Shown here: positions 7,655-15,506 of the stretch, in pieces
Numbering within the stretch: position 1 is the first letter of the stretch
How the letters are laid out: every line of letters starts with the position of its first letter
Origin: Aldehydirespirator sp965117015
GTDB lineage: Bacteria > Actinomycetota > Acidimicrobiia > Acidimicrobiales > Aldehydirespiratoraceae
Length of the DNA stretch: 64,000 nucleotides
NCBI GenBank assembly: GCA_965117015.1
Contig: OZ220747.1
Span: 1,240,001 to 1,304,000 of the forward strand
Direction: 5' to 3'
Notes under the pieces: model-generated
What the model was told of the DNA's origin: nothing
Databases searched by the model: none
Seen by the model: the letters and a program-made list of their open reading frames with translations, nothing else
Translations under genes and position numbers: made by a program

Positions 7655-8254
7655 ATTCGCGACGAGCTCGACGACGCCAGACTCACCCGGGCCGCGCAGG
7701 CCGGAGACCGGCGTGCTCTCGAGCAGCTGCTGCGACTCCACCATGATCAGATCCACGCCATCTGCAGGCGCCTGGCCGGCAACGACGCCGACGGGCAGGA
7801 CGCCACCCAGGAAGCGCTCATTGCCATCGTCCGAGGACTCCCTCACTTCGGTGGCAGAGCCAAGTTCTCGACCTGGGCCTACCGGGTAGCAACCAACGCC
7901 GCTCTCGACGAACTGCGGCGACGTAGCCGCCGCCCGGTGCCCACGGTGATCGAGGCAGGCGACCGCTTCGCCGGGACGGCCACCGCCGACGACTCGACCG
8001 CGGTGGTGGCCCGACTCGACTTCGATGCCGCCCTGGCCCAGTTGCCCGAGGAATTTCGAGCACCGGTCGTGTTGCGTGACGTTGCCGGCTGTGACTACGC
8101 AGAGATCGGGTCGATCCTGGAAATCCCCGCGGGAACGGTCAGATCCCGGATCGCGAGAGGGCGAGCCCGGTTGGCGGAGGCGATGCGAGCCGACGGCGGG
8201 AACCACCACGACGCTGCAGAACGTCGAAACGACGAGGCAAGCAATCATGAGTGA
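7655..8254 (+). CDS. ECF-type RNA polymerase sigma factor, probable ATT start
   Basis: 199 residues if it starts at the ATT at 7655. Sigma region 2: LEQLLRLHHDQIHAICRRL, GQDATQEALIAIVRGL, FSTWAYRVATNAALDELRRR. Sigma region 4: ALAQLPEEFRAPVVLRDVAGCDYAEIGSILEIPAGTVRSRIARGRARL, a complete helix-turn-helix. No ATG, GTG or TTG lies in frame between the degV stop and region 2. ATT at 7655 has GGGAG at 7641-7645 with a 9-base spacer; the alternative is a GTG at 7424 deep inside degV. The stop overlaps the next ATG by 8 bases, the usual coupling of an ECF sigma factor to its anti-sigma factor. Confidence 0.9.
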   Translation: MRDELDDARLTRAAQAGDRRALEQLLRLHHDQIHAICRRLAGNDADGQDATQEALIAIVRGLPHFGGRAKFSTWAYRVATNAALDELRRRSRRPVPTVIEAGDRFAGTATADDSTAVVARLDFDAALAQLPEEFRAPVVLRDVAGCDYAEIGSILEIPAGTVRSRIARGRARLAEAMRADGGNHHDAAERRNDEASNHE

Positions 8255-9236
8255 CGAACAGTTCCGCGAAGACGAACTCGTCTCGGCGTATCTCGACGGT
8301 GAGGCAACCCCGGCTGAGATCGCTGAGGTCGAGCAGAACGACGCGCTGATGGCTCGGGTCGAGCAGTTGCGATCGGTTCGCGACGCGGTGGCGGCTCCGG
8401 TCCCGCCCATGTCCGCGGAGCGGCGGGAGCAGATGATCAGTGCCGCTCTGGCGGTGTCCGATGCCGAGAACGTCCAACGACGCCAAGCCAGGATCGCTCC
8501 GGTCCACCGGCGCCGCGAGACGCTGCTCGCGGTGGCCGCGGCGGCCGTGCTTCTCGCCGCCGTCGTCAGCGCGGGCCTGATCGCCAGCCGGGGCGGTGAC
8601 GAATCAGATGAGATGGCCGCCAGCGCTCCTGCCGCGGACACCGCCGAAGCGGCCGCGCCAGCCGACGACGCAGCCCCCATGGCCGAAGAAGAACCCATCG
8701 CTGCGTCGACCACCGCGGCGTATGCCGAGATGGCGGACGAAGAGCCGATGGCCGAAGAAGAACCCATGGCCGAAGAAGAACCCATGGCCGAGCTCGAGGC
8801 TGCCATGGCCGAAGCGGACGACGCACCGGATGAGGCCGAGATCGCTGAGCTTGAGGCCGCCATGGCCGCCGCTGAAGCGGAGTTGGCCATGGAGGCACCC
8901 GCGGAGGAAGCCGCCGATGCCGGGCCGGTCGTCGACATGGGCGCGTTCGAGAACCTCGAGTCGCTCTTCGTCGACATCGCAGCGCGCTGGTCCGCTGCGC
9001 TCGAGGATGGAGCAACTGCGGACCCGGGGACGTGCTCCGCCGCGGTGCACGAGCGGGAACTCGAGTTGGATGTCGAGACAGGACGACCCTTCATCGCCAC
9101 GGTCCGAGCCGAGGATCCCCTGATCTTCGACGGCCGCTTCGCGCGCCGGGCGGACGGCACCGCCATCATCATCTACGCCGCGCCGCCCAGTTGCGAGATC
9201 GAGACCCACGACCTGGACGAGTCTGACGGTTCCTGA
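8247..9236 (+). CDS. Anti-sigma-factor-like single-pass membrane protein with MAEEEP repeats
   Basis: 329 residues from the ATG at 8247. Residues 1-50 (DEQFREDELVSAYLDGEATPAEIAEVE) resemble the cytoplasmic anti-sigma domain that clamps ECF sigma factors, but lack the His-x3-Cys-x2-Cys zinc motif. One transmembrane helix lies at about 91-113 (LLAVAAAAVLLAAVVSAGLIA). The outside part begins with an acidic Ala/Glu/Met-rich stretch containing three copies of MAEEEP (8679-8696, 8748-8765, 8766-8783). It ends in a globular domain of about 95 residues I do not recognise, with two Cys that could form a disulfide. The 8-base overlap with the sigma gene supports the pairing. Confidence 0.8.
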   Translation: MSDEQFREDELVSAYLDGEATPAEIAEVEQNDALMARVEQLRSVRDAVAAPVPPMSAERREQMISAALAVSDAENVQRRQARIAPVHRRRETLLAVAAAAVLLAAVVSAGLIASRGGDESDEMAASAPAADTAEAAAPADDAAPMAEEEPIAASTTAAYAEMADEEPMAEEEPMAEEEPMAELEAAMAEADDAPDEAEIAELEAAMAAAEAELAMEAPAEEAADAGPVVDMGAFENLESLFVDIAARWSAALEDGATADPGTCSAAVHERELELDVETGRPFIATVRAEDPLIFDGRFARRADGTAIIIYAAPPSCEIETHDLDESDGS

Positions 9237-9260
9237 AGCCCGGCTTCTAGGCTTCATTTC

Positions 9261-9692
9261 ATGGCTGATGCCGAGTCCACCCCCCGTGACCGGCCGACGT
9301 TGAGCCTGGGATCCGACGACTGGCCGGCGACCGTCGCCGACAAGATCGTCGAGGTCGTTGACTCGGTACGGGTGCAGACCACCGACCGGGCTGTGTTCCT
9401 GCTTCGGGCCGTCGTCTATTGCCTGGTGGCCGCAGTGGCCGCCATCGCGGCCGTGGTATTGCTGGCCATCGTCACTGTGCGCCTGGCCGATGCCTATCTG
9501 CCGATAGGTGCCGGCGTCGGTTCGGCGACATGGGCGGCCCACGGCTTCATTGGATTGCTGGTCTCCATCATCGGATTCGGCGCCTGGCGGGCTCGCACGG
9601 GATCGACGAAGCCCATCTATGTGGCGGTGATCATCGACGCTCTCATCATCCTGGGCGTGGTGCTTTATGGTGTGATCGAGGCGGTGGCCTGA
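9261..9692 (+). CDS. Small integral membrane protein, function unknown
   Basis: 143 residues. The first 40 are polar, followed by three hydrophobic segments at about 47-72 (AVVYCLVAAVAAIAAVVLLAIV), 88-108 (WAAHGFIGLLVSIIGFGAW) and 118-142. The ATG is at 9261, 24 bases after the anti-sigma-like gene and 14 bases before trxB, so it probably belongs to the same transcript. I recognise no family. The short acidic N-terminus and three helices are compatible with a small accessory membrane protein, and nothing more can be supported. Confidence 0.8.
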   Translation: MADAESTPRDRPTLSLGSDDWPATVADKIVEVVDSVRVQTTDRAVFLLRAVVYCLVAAVAAIAAVVLLAIVTVRLADAYLPIGAGVGSATWAAHGFIGLLVSIIGFGAWRARTGSTKPIYVAVIIDALIILGVVLYGVIEAVA

Positions 9693-9706
9693 GGAGCGAT
9701 GCTGGA

Positions 9707-10699
9707 ATGAGCCTTGACGACCTCGCCGGGCGCGAGGTGGAGGTGGCCATCATTGGATCCGGCCCGGCCGGGCTGACCGCGGCCATCTACGCGGCGCGGG
9801 CCAACCTCCACCCGGTGGTCCTGGAGGGCGAGCCGAGTTCGACGAGCGATCAGCCGGGCGGGCAGCTCATGCTCACCACCGACGTGGAGAACTACCCCGG
9901 ATTCCCCGAAGGCGTGATGGGACCGGAATTGATGCAGCGATTCCGGGACCAGGCGGTCCGGTTCGGGGCCCAGATCCACACCGTGAAGGCCTCCCGGGTC
10001 GACTTCTCGAACCAGCCCTACGGAATCTGGATCGGAGATCCCGGCGCGGACGAGCCCACGCTGAGAGCCCGGACGGTGATCGTGTCGACCGGGGCCCAGT
10101 CCATCATGCTGGGGCTCGACCGCGAGGTCGAACTGGTTGGGCACGGACTCTCAACCTGTGCCACCTGCGACGGCTTCTTCTTCCGCGACCAGCACATCGC
10201 CGTGGTGGGAGGGGGCGACTCGGCCATGGAGGAGGCGACCTTCCTGACCCGGTTCGCTTCGCGAGTCACCATCATCCATCGCCGGGACGCACTCAGGGCC
10301 TCCAAGATCATGCAGCAGCGCGCCTTCGACAACGAGCGGATCGACTTCATGTGGAACAGCGTCGTCGAGGAGTACCTCGGCGAGTCCGCTCTCGCCGGCC
10401 TGCAGCTCCGCGACACCAAGACCGGCGAGACATCGGTGCTCGACGTGACCGGATGCTTCATCGCCATCGGCCACCGGCCCAACACCGACCTCTTCGTAGG
10501 CCAGCTGGAGATGAAGGAGAACGGTTACCTCACAACCGAGCCGAACTCCACCAGGACCGTTGTGGAGGGCGTGTTCGCCTGCGGAGACGTGCAGGACGAC
10601 TACTACCGGCAGGCCGTCACGGCTGCGGGAACGGGCTGCATGGCCGCGATCGAGGCCGAGCGATACCTCGAGAGCCTCCACTCGCGTGCGGCGTCATGA
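9707..10699 (+). CDS. trxB: Thioredoxin reductase
   Basis: 330 residues from the ATG at 9707; the longer open frame upstream runs through the preceding gene. FAD-binding Rossmann motif GSGPAGLTAAIYAARA near residues 18-33, redox-active CATC at 151-154, NADPH-binding GGGDSAMEEATFL just after it, and the C-terminal FAD motif GVFACGDVQDDYYRQAVTAAGTGCMAA. It uses NADPH to reduce thioredoxin, encoded next. The trxB-trxA-cwlM order matches other actinobacteria. A 6-bp stem (10737-10742/10746-10751) between trxB and trxA is a weak terminator-like hairpin. Confidence 0.96.
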   Translation: MSLDDLAGREVEVAIIGSGPAGLTAAIYAARANLHPVVLEGEPSSTSDQPGGQLMLTTDVENYPGFPEGVMGPELMQRFRDQAVRFGAQIHTVKASRVDFSNQPYGIWIGDPGADEPTLRARTVIVSTGAQSIMLGLDREVELVGHGLSTCATCDGFFFRDQHIAVVGGGDSAMEEATFLTRFASRVTIIHRRDALRASKIMQQRAFDNERIDFMWNSVVEEYLGESALAGLQLRDTKTGETSVLDVTGCFIAIGHRPNTDLFVGQLEMKENGYLTTEPNSTRTVVEGVFACGDVQDDYYRQAVTAAGTGCMAAIEAERYLESLHSRAAS

Positions 10700-10791
10700 C
10701 TCGTCGCACCGGCAAGTAGGGTGACCGCGTCAGGCCCGTCGCAGAGCGACGAGCGATATGTCCTCGATGATGCAAGTAAAGGGAAGAAATC

Positions 10792-11118
10792 GTGGCAGGA
10801 CCAACCATCACGCTGAGCGCCTCGACATTCGACGAGGAGGTCAACAGCGCGTCTACACCCATTCTCGTGGACTTCTGGGCTGAATGGTGTGGCCCGTGCA
10901 AGCTGATCGCGCCGATCCTCGACGAGATCGCCTCCGAGCAGCAGGGCAGGCTGACGGTGGCCAAGCTCAACGTGGACGAGGCCCCCGACGTCGCCCGCAG
11001 GTTCGGTGTCATGAGTATCCCCACCATGATCCTCTTCGACGGCGGCGAGCCCGCCAAGCGAATGGTGGGAGCCAAGCCGAAGGAAGCCCTGCTGGGCGAA
11101 CTCGCGGAGTATCTCTAA
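10792..11118 (+). CDS. trxA: Thioredoxin
   Basis: 108 residues, canonical length, from a GTG at 10792 with GGGAAG 7 bases upstream. Active site WCGPC at residues 32-36, the buried Asp in VDFWAEW at 27, and the cis-proline loop MSIPTMILF near 75. It is the general disulfide reductant, recharged by the TrxB encoded just before it. The stop TAA at 11116-11118 shares its last base with the probable ATC start of the next gene, so these two genes appear translationally coupled. Confidence 0.97.
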   Translation: MAGPTITLSASTFDEEVNSASTPILVDFWAEWCGPCKLIAPILDEIASEQQGRLTVAKLNVDEAPDVARRFGVMSIPTMILFDGGEPAKRMVGAKPKEALLGELAEYL

Positions 11119-12095
11119 TCGCGCCCCACGGCCTGCCGCTTCGCCGCGGCGATTCGGGCGACGCCGTCCGCGATCTCCAACGTCGGCTCGCCCTGATCGG
11201 CTACCGCACCGACGGGGAACCGCAGGAGTTCGGCACCGAGACCGAGGCTTCGCTGCGTCGTTTTCAGAACGATCGCGGCTTGGTGGTCGACGGGATCTGC
11301 GGTCCTCAGTCGTGGAACGCCCTTGTCGAAGCCGATCACCGGCTCGGTGATCGGCTCCTCTACTACCGCGACCCGATGATGCGGGGCGATGACGTGGCGG
11401 AACTCCAGCGTCGACTCGGTCAGCTCGGCTTCGATCCCCACTGGGTCGACGGCATCCTCGGCCCCCGGACCCACAAGGCGATCCAGCAGTTCCAGCAGAA
11501 TTCAGGCCTTCCTGACGACGGGGTGATCGGACGGTCCACCATTGACGCCCTGGACAGACTCACATCGCGAACCACCGGCCAGTTGACGATTGCCGAGGTG
11601 CGTGAGCACGAGCGGCTGCGCCACCAACCGAACCGGGTGGAAGGAAGGCGCATCGTGGTGGGAGATACCGGCGAACTGCCCGTGATCGCTCAGGCGATCG
11701 CTCGCCGGCTGCGCCAAGTCGGGGCGGACGTCCTGTCCTTCAGCACTCCCGACCTCGGTCACCAGGCTCGAACCTCGAATCAGTGGAACGGCGACATATA
11801 CCTCGGTGTGACGCTGGCCGACGACAATTTCGGCGTCTCGTACTTTGCTATGAGCGGGTTCGAGTCGGTCGGGGGTCGGGCTCTGGCCCAACGGTGCTCA
11901 GCCGCGCTTGAGCCCTGGCTCGCTGAACCCGCCCCGACGATGCCGATGCGACTGTCCATACTCCGAGAGACTCGAATGCCTGCGGTCTGGTGCCGCATTG
12001 GCCCTGGATCAACTGTCGTGCCGAGGGCTCCCCACATCGCGCGTGCCCTCGCTGATGCAATCACCGACTGGTGCCGCGACCCCGGATTACAGTAA
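11118..12095 (+). CDS. cwlM: CwlM-like protein: two peptidoglycan-binding domains and a degenerate amidase domain
   Basis: 325 residues with ATC at 11118 as start. No ATG, GTG or TTG lies in frame before domain 1, and GGAG (11106-11109) is 8 bases upstream. Residues 1-70 and 72-140 are two PG_binding_1 repeats (GDSGDAVRDLQRRLALIGY; GDDVAELQRRLGQLGF...VDGILGPRTHKAIQQFQ). The C-terminal part aligns by eye to amidase_3 (final LRETRMPAVWCRIG resembles LLRLTRMPTVQVDIG), but the zinc motif D-P-G-H-G-G is VVGDTGE and no metal ligand can be placed. There is no signal peptide. Mycobacterial CwlM, in the same position after trxC, is a cytoplasmic regulator of MurA; the same role is inferred here. Confidence 0.82.
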   Translation: MAPHGLPLRRGDSGDAVRDLQRRLALIGYRTDGEPQEFGTETEASLRRFQNDRGLVVDGICGPQSWNALVEADHRLGDRLLYYRDPMMRGDDVAELQRRLGQLGFDPHWVDGILGPRTHKAIQQFQQNSGLPDDGVIGRSTIDALDRLTSRTTGQLTIAEVREHERLRHQPNRVEGRRIVVGDTGELPVIAQAIARRLRQVGADVLSFSTPDLGHQARTSNQWNGDIYLGVTLADDNFGVSYFAMSGFESVGGRALAQRCSAALEPWLAEPAPTMPMRLSILRETRMPAVWCRIGPGSTVVPRAPHIARALADAITDWCRDPGLQ

Positions 12096-12139
12096 ATGCA
12101 ATAGAAATCCGGTTTCTCAGATCATCGCGCCATCGATCA

Positions 12140-13006
12140 TCAGACAATTAGGTGATAGATCCGCTCGAGGTCGGACAACCCGCTGAACTGGATCGTGATC
12201 TTGCCTCTTCTCTTGCCCAACCGCACCGAGACCCGGGTGTCGAGCCTTGTCGAGAGAAGATCCTCGAGCTCGAGAATGCCGGCCTTCAACTCATCCGGCG
12301 TGGGCGCCTCGTTGCCGTGCTCGGACGACGCTGCCTGCCCCGATGCCGCGTGAACCTCTGCGACTCGGCGTTCCGCCTCCCGAACCGTCAAGCCCTCTTG
12401 AACGATTTCCTCAGCCAGAGCTTGCTGGGCTGACTCGTCCTCGAGGGCCAGCAGTGCCCGACCGTGGCCGGCCGAGAGATCACCCTCGACGACGAGGCGC
12501 TGCACGGCCGGAGCCAGGTTCAGGAGCCGCATGGTGTTCGCCACTGCGGAACGGGAGCGACCGACCCGAGCGGCGACATCCTCCTGGGTCAGTCCGAAAT
12601 CGTCGATCAACTGCCGGTAGGCGGCGGCCTCCTCGAGGGCATTCAAGTCTTGGCGGTGCACGTTCTCAACCACCGCAGCTTCAAGGGCTCCCCTGTCGTC
12701 CGCATCCCGTACAAGCGCCGGGATGTCTCGGAGGCCGGCTCGTTGGGCAGCTCGCCAGCGCCGCTCCCCTGCAACAATTTCATATCCTTCTGGTGCTTTT
12801 CGTACAATCACCGGTTGGATCACCCCAACCTCAGCTATAGAAGCAGCCAACGAAGTCAGGGACTCCTCCTCGAAGCGTTCCCTCGGTTGGTACGGATTCG
12901 GGACGATGTGACTGATGTCGATCTCCTGGAAGATCGAACCTGCTGGATCTGGGTCGGTCGGGATCAGGGCTCCCAGACCCTTCCCGAGACCACTACGACG
13001 CGCCAC
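12140..13006 (-). CDS. parB: Chromosome-partitioning protein ParB
   Basis: 288 residues from a GTG at 13004-13006 that sits behind a perfect AAAGGAGGTG (13011-13020); the longer open frame lies inside parA. N-terminal ARRSGLGKGLGALIP (ParA-stimulating segment), CTP-binding ParB/Srx region with IVPNPYQPR and EIVAGERRWRAAQ, helix-turn-helix TQEDVAARVGRSRSAVANTMRLL, and a C-terminal dimerisation domain. It loads onto parS and spreads as a clamp to organise and segregate the origin. It overlaps parA by 14 bases. Only 44 bases separate it from the convergent cwlM gene, with a weak hairpin at 12103-12117. Confidence 0.96.
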   Translation of the reverse strand: MARRSGLGKGLGALIPTDPDPAGSIFQEIDISHIVPNPYQPRERFEEESLTSLAASIAEVGVIQPVIVRKAPEGYEIVAGERRWRAAQRAGLRDIPALVRDADDRGALEAAVVENVHRQDLNALEEAAAYRQLIDDFGLTQEDVAARVGRSRSAVANTMRLLNLAPAVQRLVVEGDLSAGHGRALLALEDESAQQALAEEIVQEGLTVREAERRVAEVHAASGQAASSEHGNEAPTPDELKAGILELEDLLSTRLDTRVSVRLGKRRGKITIQFSGLSDLERIYHLIV

Positions 13007-13781
13007 GGAGCACCTCCTTTGCCAGGTCGCGGAATGCTCTTGCCCCCTTGGATGAAGGGTCGTAGAGAATGATGGGCTGACCGAAAGACGGCGCCTCACT
13101 GAGACGCACGGTGCGGGGCACGACCTGCCAGCAAACCTTGTCGCCATAGTGTGTCCGAACCTCTCGGGCGACATCCCGCGAGAGATTCGTGCGGGCGTCG
13201 TACATGGTGAGGATCAGCTTTGTCAGCTCTAAGTCGGGATTGAGGCTGCGCTGCACCAACTCGATGTTCTTGACGAGTTGGGTCAACCCTTCGAGCGCGA
13301 AGTACTCGGTCTGGACGGGAACGATGACCTCGTCGGCGGCCGTGAGGCCGTTGATGGTCAGCAAGCCGAGCGAGGGTGGGCAGTCGATCATGACCAGGTC
13401 ATACTCCGTGACCGCCCCCGACATGGAGTCCCGGAGTCTCCGTTCCCTGCTGTAGGCCGGCACGAGTTCGATTTCGGCGCCGGCGAGATCAAGATTGGAA
13501 GGAGCGATGTGCAAACCCTTGATCATTGTCGGTTCGATGATCTCTTCAAGTTCGAGATCTTGGAGCAACACGTCGTAGATCGACCCGTCAAGTGCTCGCG
13601 GATCCAAGCCCACGCCAGTCGTTGCGTTGGCCTGGGGATCAAGATCCACGATGAGGGTCTTGATCCCGTTCTCAGCAAAGCACGCTGAGAGGTTCACGGT
13701 TGCGGTCGTTTTTCCGACGCCGCCCTTCTGGTTGGCGACAGCAAAGACCCGAGCGTGACTTGGGCCGGCTCGTTCTGTCAT
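12993..13781 (-). CDS. parA: Chromosome-partitioning ATPase ParA/Soj
   Basis: 262 residues from the ATG at 13781, which gives the normal Soj length. A GTG at 13868 would add 29 residues and lies within the parS site, so I prefer the ATG. Walker A KGGVGKTTATVNLS near residues 20-33, switch DLDPQANATTGVG, Walker B LVMIDCPPSLGLLT, and C-terminal PSFGQPIILYDPSSKGARAF. The ATPase binds DNA non-specifically and pulls ParB-bound origins apart. It is co-transcribed with parB and downstream of rsmG. Confidence 0.95.
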   Translation of the reverse strand: MTERAGPSHARVFAVANQKGGVGKTTATVNLSACFAENGIKTLIVDLDPQANATTGVGLDPRALDGSIYDVLLQDLELEEIIEPTMIKGLHIAPSNLDLAGAEIELVPAYSRERRLRDSMSGAVTEYDLVMIDCPPSLGLLTINGLTAADEVIVPVQTEYFALEGLTQLVKNIELVQRSLNPDLELTKLILTMYDARTNLSRDVAREVRTHYGDKVCWQVVPRTVRLSEAPSFGQPIILYDPSSKGARAFRDLAKEVLRGAS

Positions 13782-13860
13782 GCCCACGGCGGTCCGCCCC
13801 CTGTCGCAGCGACTCTCGGGTACGGTCCCATACGACCCCCAGCAAGTCAAGCATCCCTCA

Positions 13861-13876
13861 TGTTTCACGTGAAACG
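13861..13876. promoter_or_regulatory. parS centromere site
   Basis: The sequence TGTTTCACGTGAAACG matches the 16-bp bacterial parS consensus TGTTTCACGTGAAACA at 15 of 16 positions and is palindromic through its central 14 bases. It lies between rsmG and parA, about 4 kb from dnaA, where ParB-binding sites cluster in most bacteria. It overlaps a possible upstream GTG of parA, so ParB binding could also repress the parAB transcript. I saw no second copy in the window. Confidence 0.93.
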
Positions 13877-13902
13877 CCAGAGATACCGGTGCAGATGCGC
13901 TG

Positions 13903-14562
13903 CTAGGCCAAGGGAGAGCGGGTTCGCGCCGGGCGGCGGCGTGGAAGGCTCGACGGGATCGGGCCGAATCGTTTGACCGAGAGGTAGCTGCCGTGGGGTG
14001 TCGTCCAAGTTGCCTCGATCTCGCAACCAGTCCGCACCACCAAGGGAATCTGCTGCCAACGTCGGGAGGTCGACGCCGAGACAGAGACCACGAGCGAACC
14101 GCCTTCGTTCAGCAGCGGGAGGGCACACTCTGCAAGTTCCGGCACTGGACCGAATGAGCGTGCCACCGCTCCGTCGTATCCTCCTCGGCCGTCGGTGCGA
14201 GCCATCTCGTCCACTAGGGCGTGCTCCACAGTGACCCGCCCCGTGAGGCCGGCCGCGGCCACGGCTCGCTGCGCCATCTCGCACCGCCGTTCCTTGGCGT
14301 CTACCAGGCACCACTGCGACCCCGGAAGCTCAAGCGCCAGAAGTACCCCCAAGACACCGGCGCCGGTGCCGCAATCCACGAACTGTCCCTCCGGCAGCGT
14401 CCGCCACTCATCCAGGATGTACCCGCCGGCGTGAAGGCGAAGGGCGTCGATTGAATCTCCTCCGACGGTGCCGGCGGCCCGCGCCGGTATCCACGCCTGG
14501 TCCAGCCGCTCCAGAAGTGCTGGATCTATCTCAGCTGGCAGATGGCGCGGAGCCGGCGTCAC
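13903..14562 (-). CDS. rsmG: 16S rRNA (guanine527-N7)-methyltransferase
   Basis: 219 residues. The SAM-binding motif VDCGTGAGVLGVLLALELP lies at about residues 62-80, followed by LVDAKERRCEMAQRAV and a central VARSFGPVPEL. RsmG methylates G527 in the 530 loop of 16S rRNA; its loss gives low-level streptomycin resistance in other bacteria. The C-terminus carries an Arg/Pro-rich tail (SSLPRRRPARTRSPLA). The ATG at 14562 is only 4 bases from the khpB stop, so the two genes share a transcript. Confidence 0.95.
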   Translation of the reverse strand: MTPAPRHLPAEIDPALLERLDQAWIPARAAGTVGGDSIDALRLHAGGYILDEWRTLPEGQFVDCGTGAGVLGVLLALELPGSQWCLVDAKERRCEMAQRAVAAAGLTGRVTVEHALVDEMARTDGRGGYDGAVARSFGPVPELAECALPLLNEGGSLVVSVSASTSRRWQQIPLVVRTGCEIEATWTTPHGSYLSVKRFGPIPSSLPRRRPARTRSPLA

Positions 14563-14566
14563 ATGC

Positions 14567-15475
14567 TCAGTCGGGAACGGCTGCGATGATCACCCGCCGG
14601 TGAGGATCCTCTCCTTCGCTCCGACTCTCCACATTGCTCATCTTGGAGATGACGTCGTGGACGATCTTGCGATCCATCCGGTTCATCGGCTCGAGGGCGA
14701 TATCCGATCGCGTCTCGACAGACTCCTCAGCCACCTTGCGAGTGAATTCTGCTAGAGCTGCCGCACGGCGAGCGCGAACTCCGCCCATGTCCATGCGGAT
14801 CTTTCCTTCCCTGGTCGTTCCACCGGATCGTTGCAACACCGTTCGAACCAGTTCGTCGATCGCTTGGGCGGTACCACCCCGGCGACCGATCAGGACCCCC
14901 ATTCCGTCTCCGTTTGCCTCGATTCGCATGATGCCGTTCTCCAAGTCATGCCGCTTGAACGTGACGACAATGCCCAGCGATTCTGTGATACCCCGGACGA
15001 AGGTCTCGGCGAGGTCGGCTTGCTCCAATAGCGAAGGACCTCTATTTTGATCAATTGTCATGTTCTTTGCATCCTCTCTCGTATCACGTGCCTTCCGGCC
15101 TTGTTGCTGGGGTTTGTCCCGGGCACCGTTCTCAGCGCTAGCAGACTGTTGGGACTCCGAACCAGAGGAGTCCTTTCGACGGGAGCGAGCGACTGGTTCC
15201 GGTGTTGCCTCGCTGGACGCTCGCGAGGACTCGGATCGCCGTGAAGATCCCGACCTGCGGCTGTTGTGGCCTCGGCTCCTGCCGTCCTTCGGGCGCACCG
15301 GCGTGGGAAGCACTCGCGCCCGAACCCGAGCCTCCTGCTTGATCCTCCCGAACAGCCCCATCCTTGCTTCCGAGAGCACTTCGAATTCTGCATCCGACTC
15401 GTCGACGCCAAGATGAACGAGAGCTTGCTCCTTGGCGCTTTCCACCGTTGTCGCTCTGACTTCCAACCATTCCAT
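14567..15475 (-). CDS. khpB: Jag/KhpB RNA-binding protein (Jag-N, KH, R3H)
   Basis: 302 residues from the ATG at 15475, which has AAGGAG 10 bases upstream; the longer frame is antisense to yidC. Jag-N domain at 1-50 (MEWLEVRATTVESAKEQALVHLGV). Then about 95 residues of Arg/Ser/Gln-rich disordered linker. KH domain (ESLGIVVTFKRHDLENGIMRIEANGDGMGVLIGRRGGTAQAIDELVRTVL) with the G-R-R-G loop, and a C-terminal R3H domain (REGKIRMDMGGVRARRAAAL, then EPMNRMDRKIVHDVI). It is a cytoplasmic RNA-binding protein, conserved beside yidC and implicated elsewhere in envelope and cell-division control. Confidence 0.93.
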   Translation of the reverse strand: MEWLEVRATTVESAKEQALVHLGVDESDAEFEVLSEARMGLFGRIKQEARVRARVLPTPVRPKDGRSRGHNSRRSGSSRRSESSRASSEATPEPVARSRRKDSSGSESQQSASAENGARDKPQQQGRKARDTREDAKNMTIDQNRGPSLLEQADLAETFVRGITESLGIVVTFKRHDLENGIMRIEANGDGMGVLIGRRGGTAQAIDELVRTVLQRSGGTTREGKIRMDMGGVRARRAAALAEFTRKVAEESVETRSDIALEPMNRMDRKIVHDVISKMSNVESRSEGEDPHRRVIIAAVPD

Positions 15476-15506
15476 TCCAGAAGAACTCCTTCGTGCGGCG
15501 CGATCC

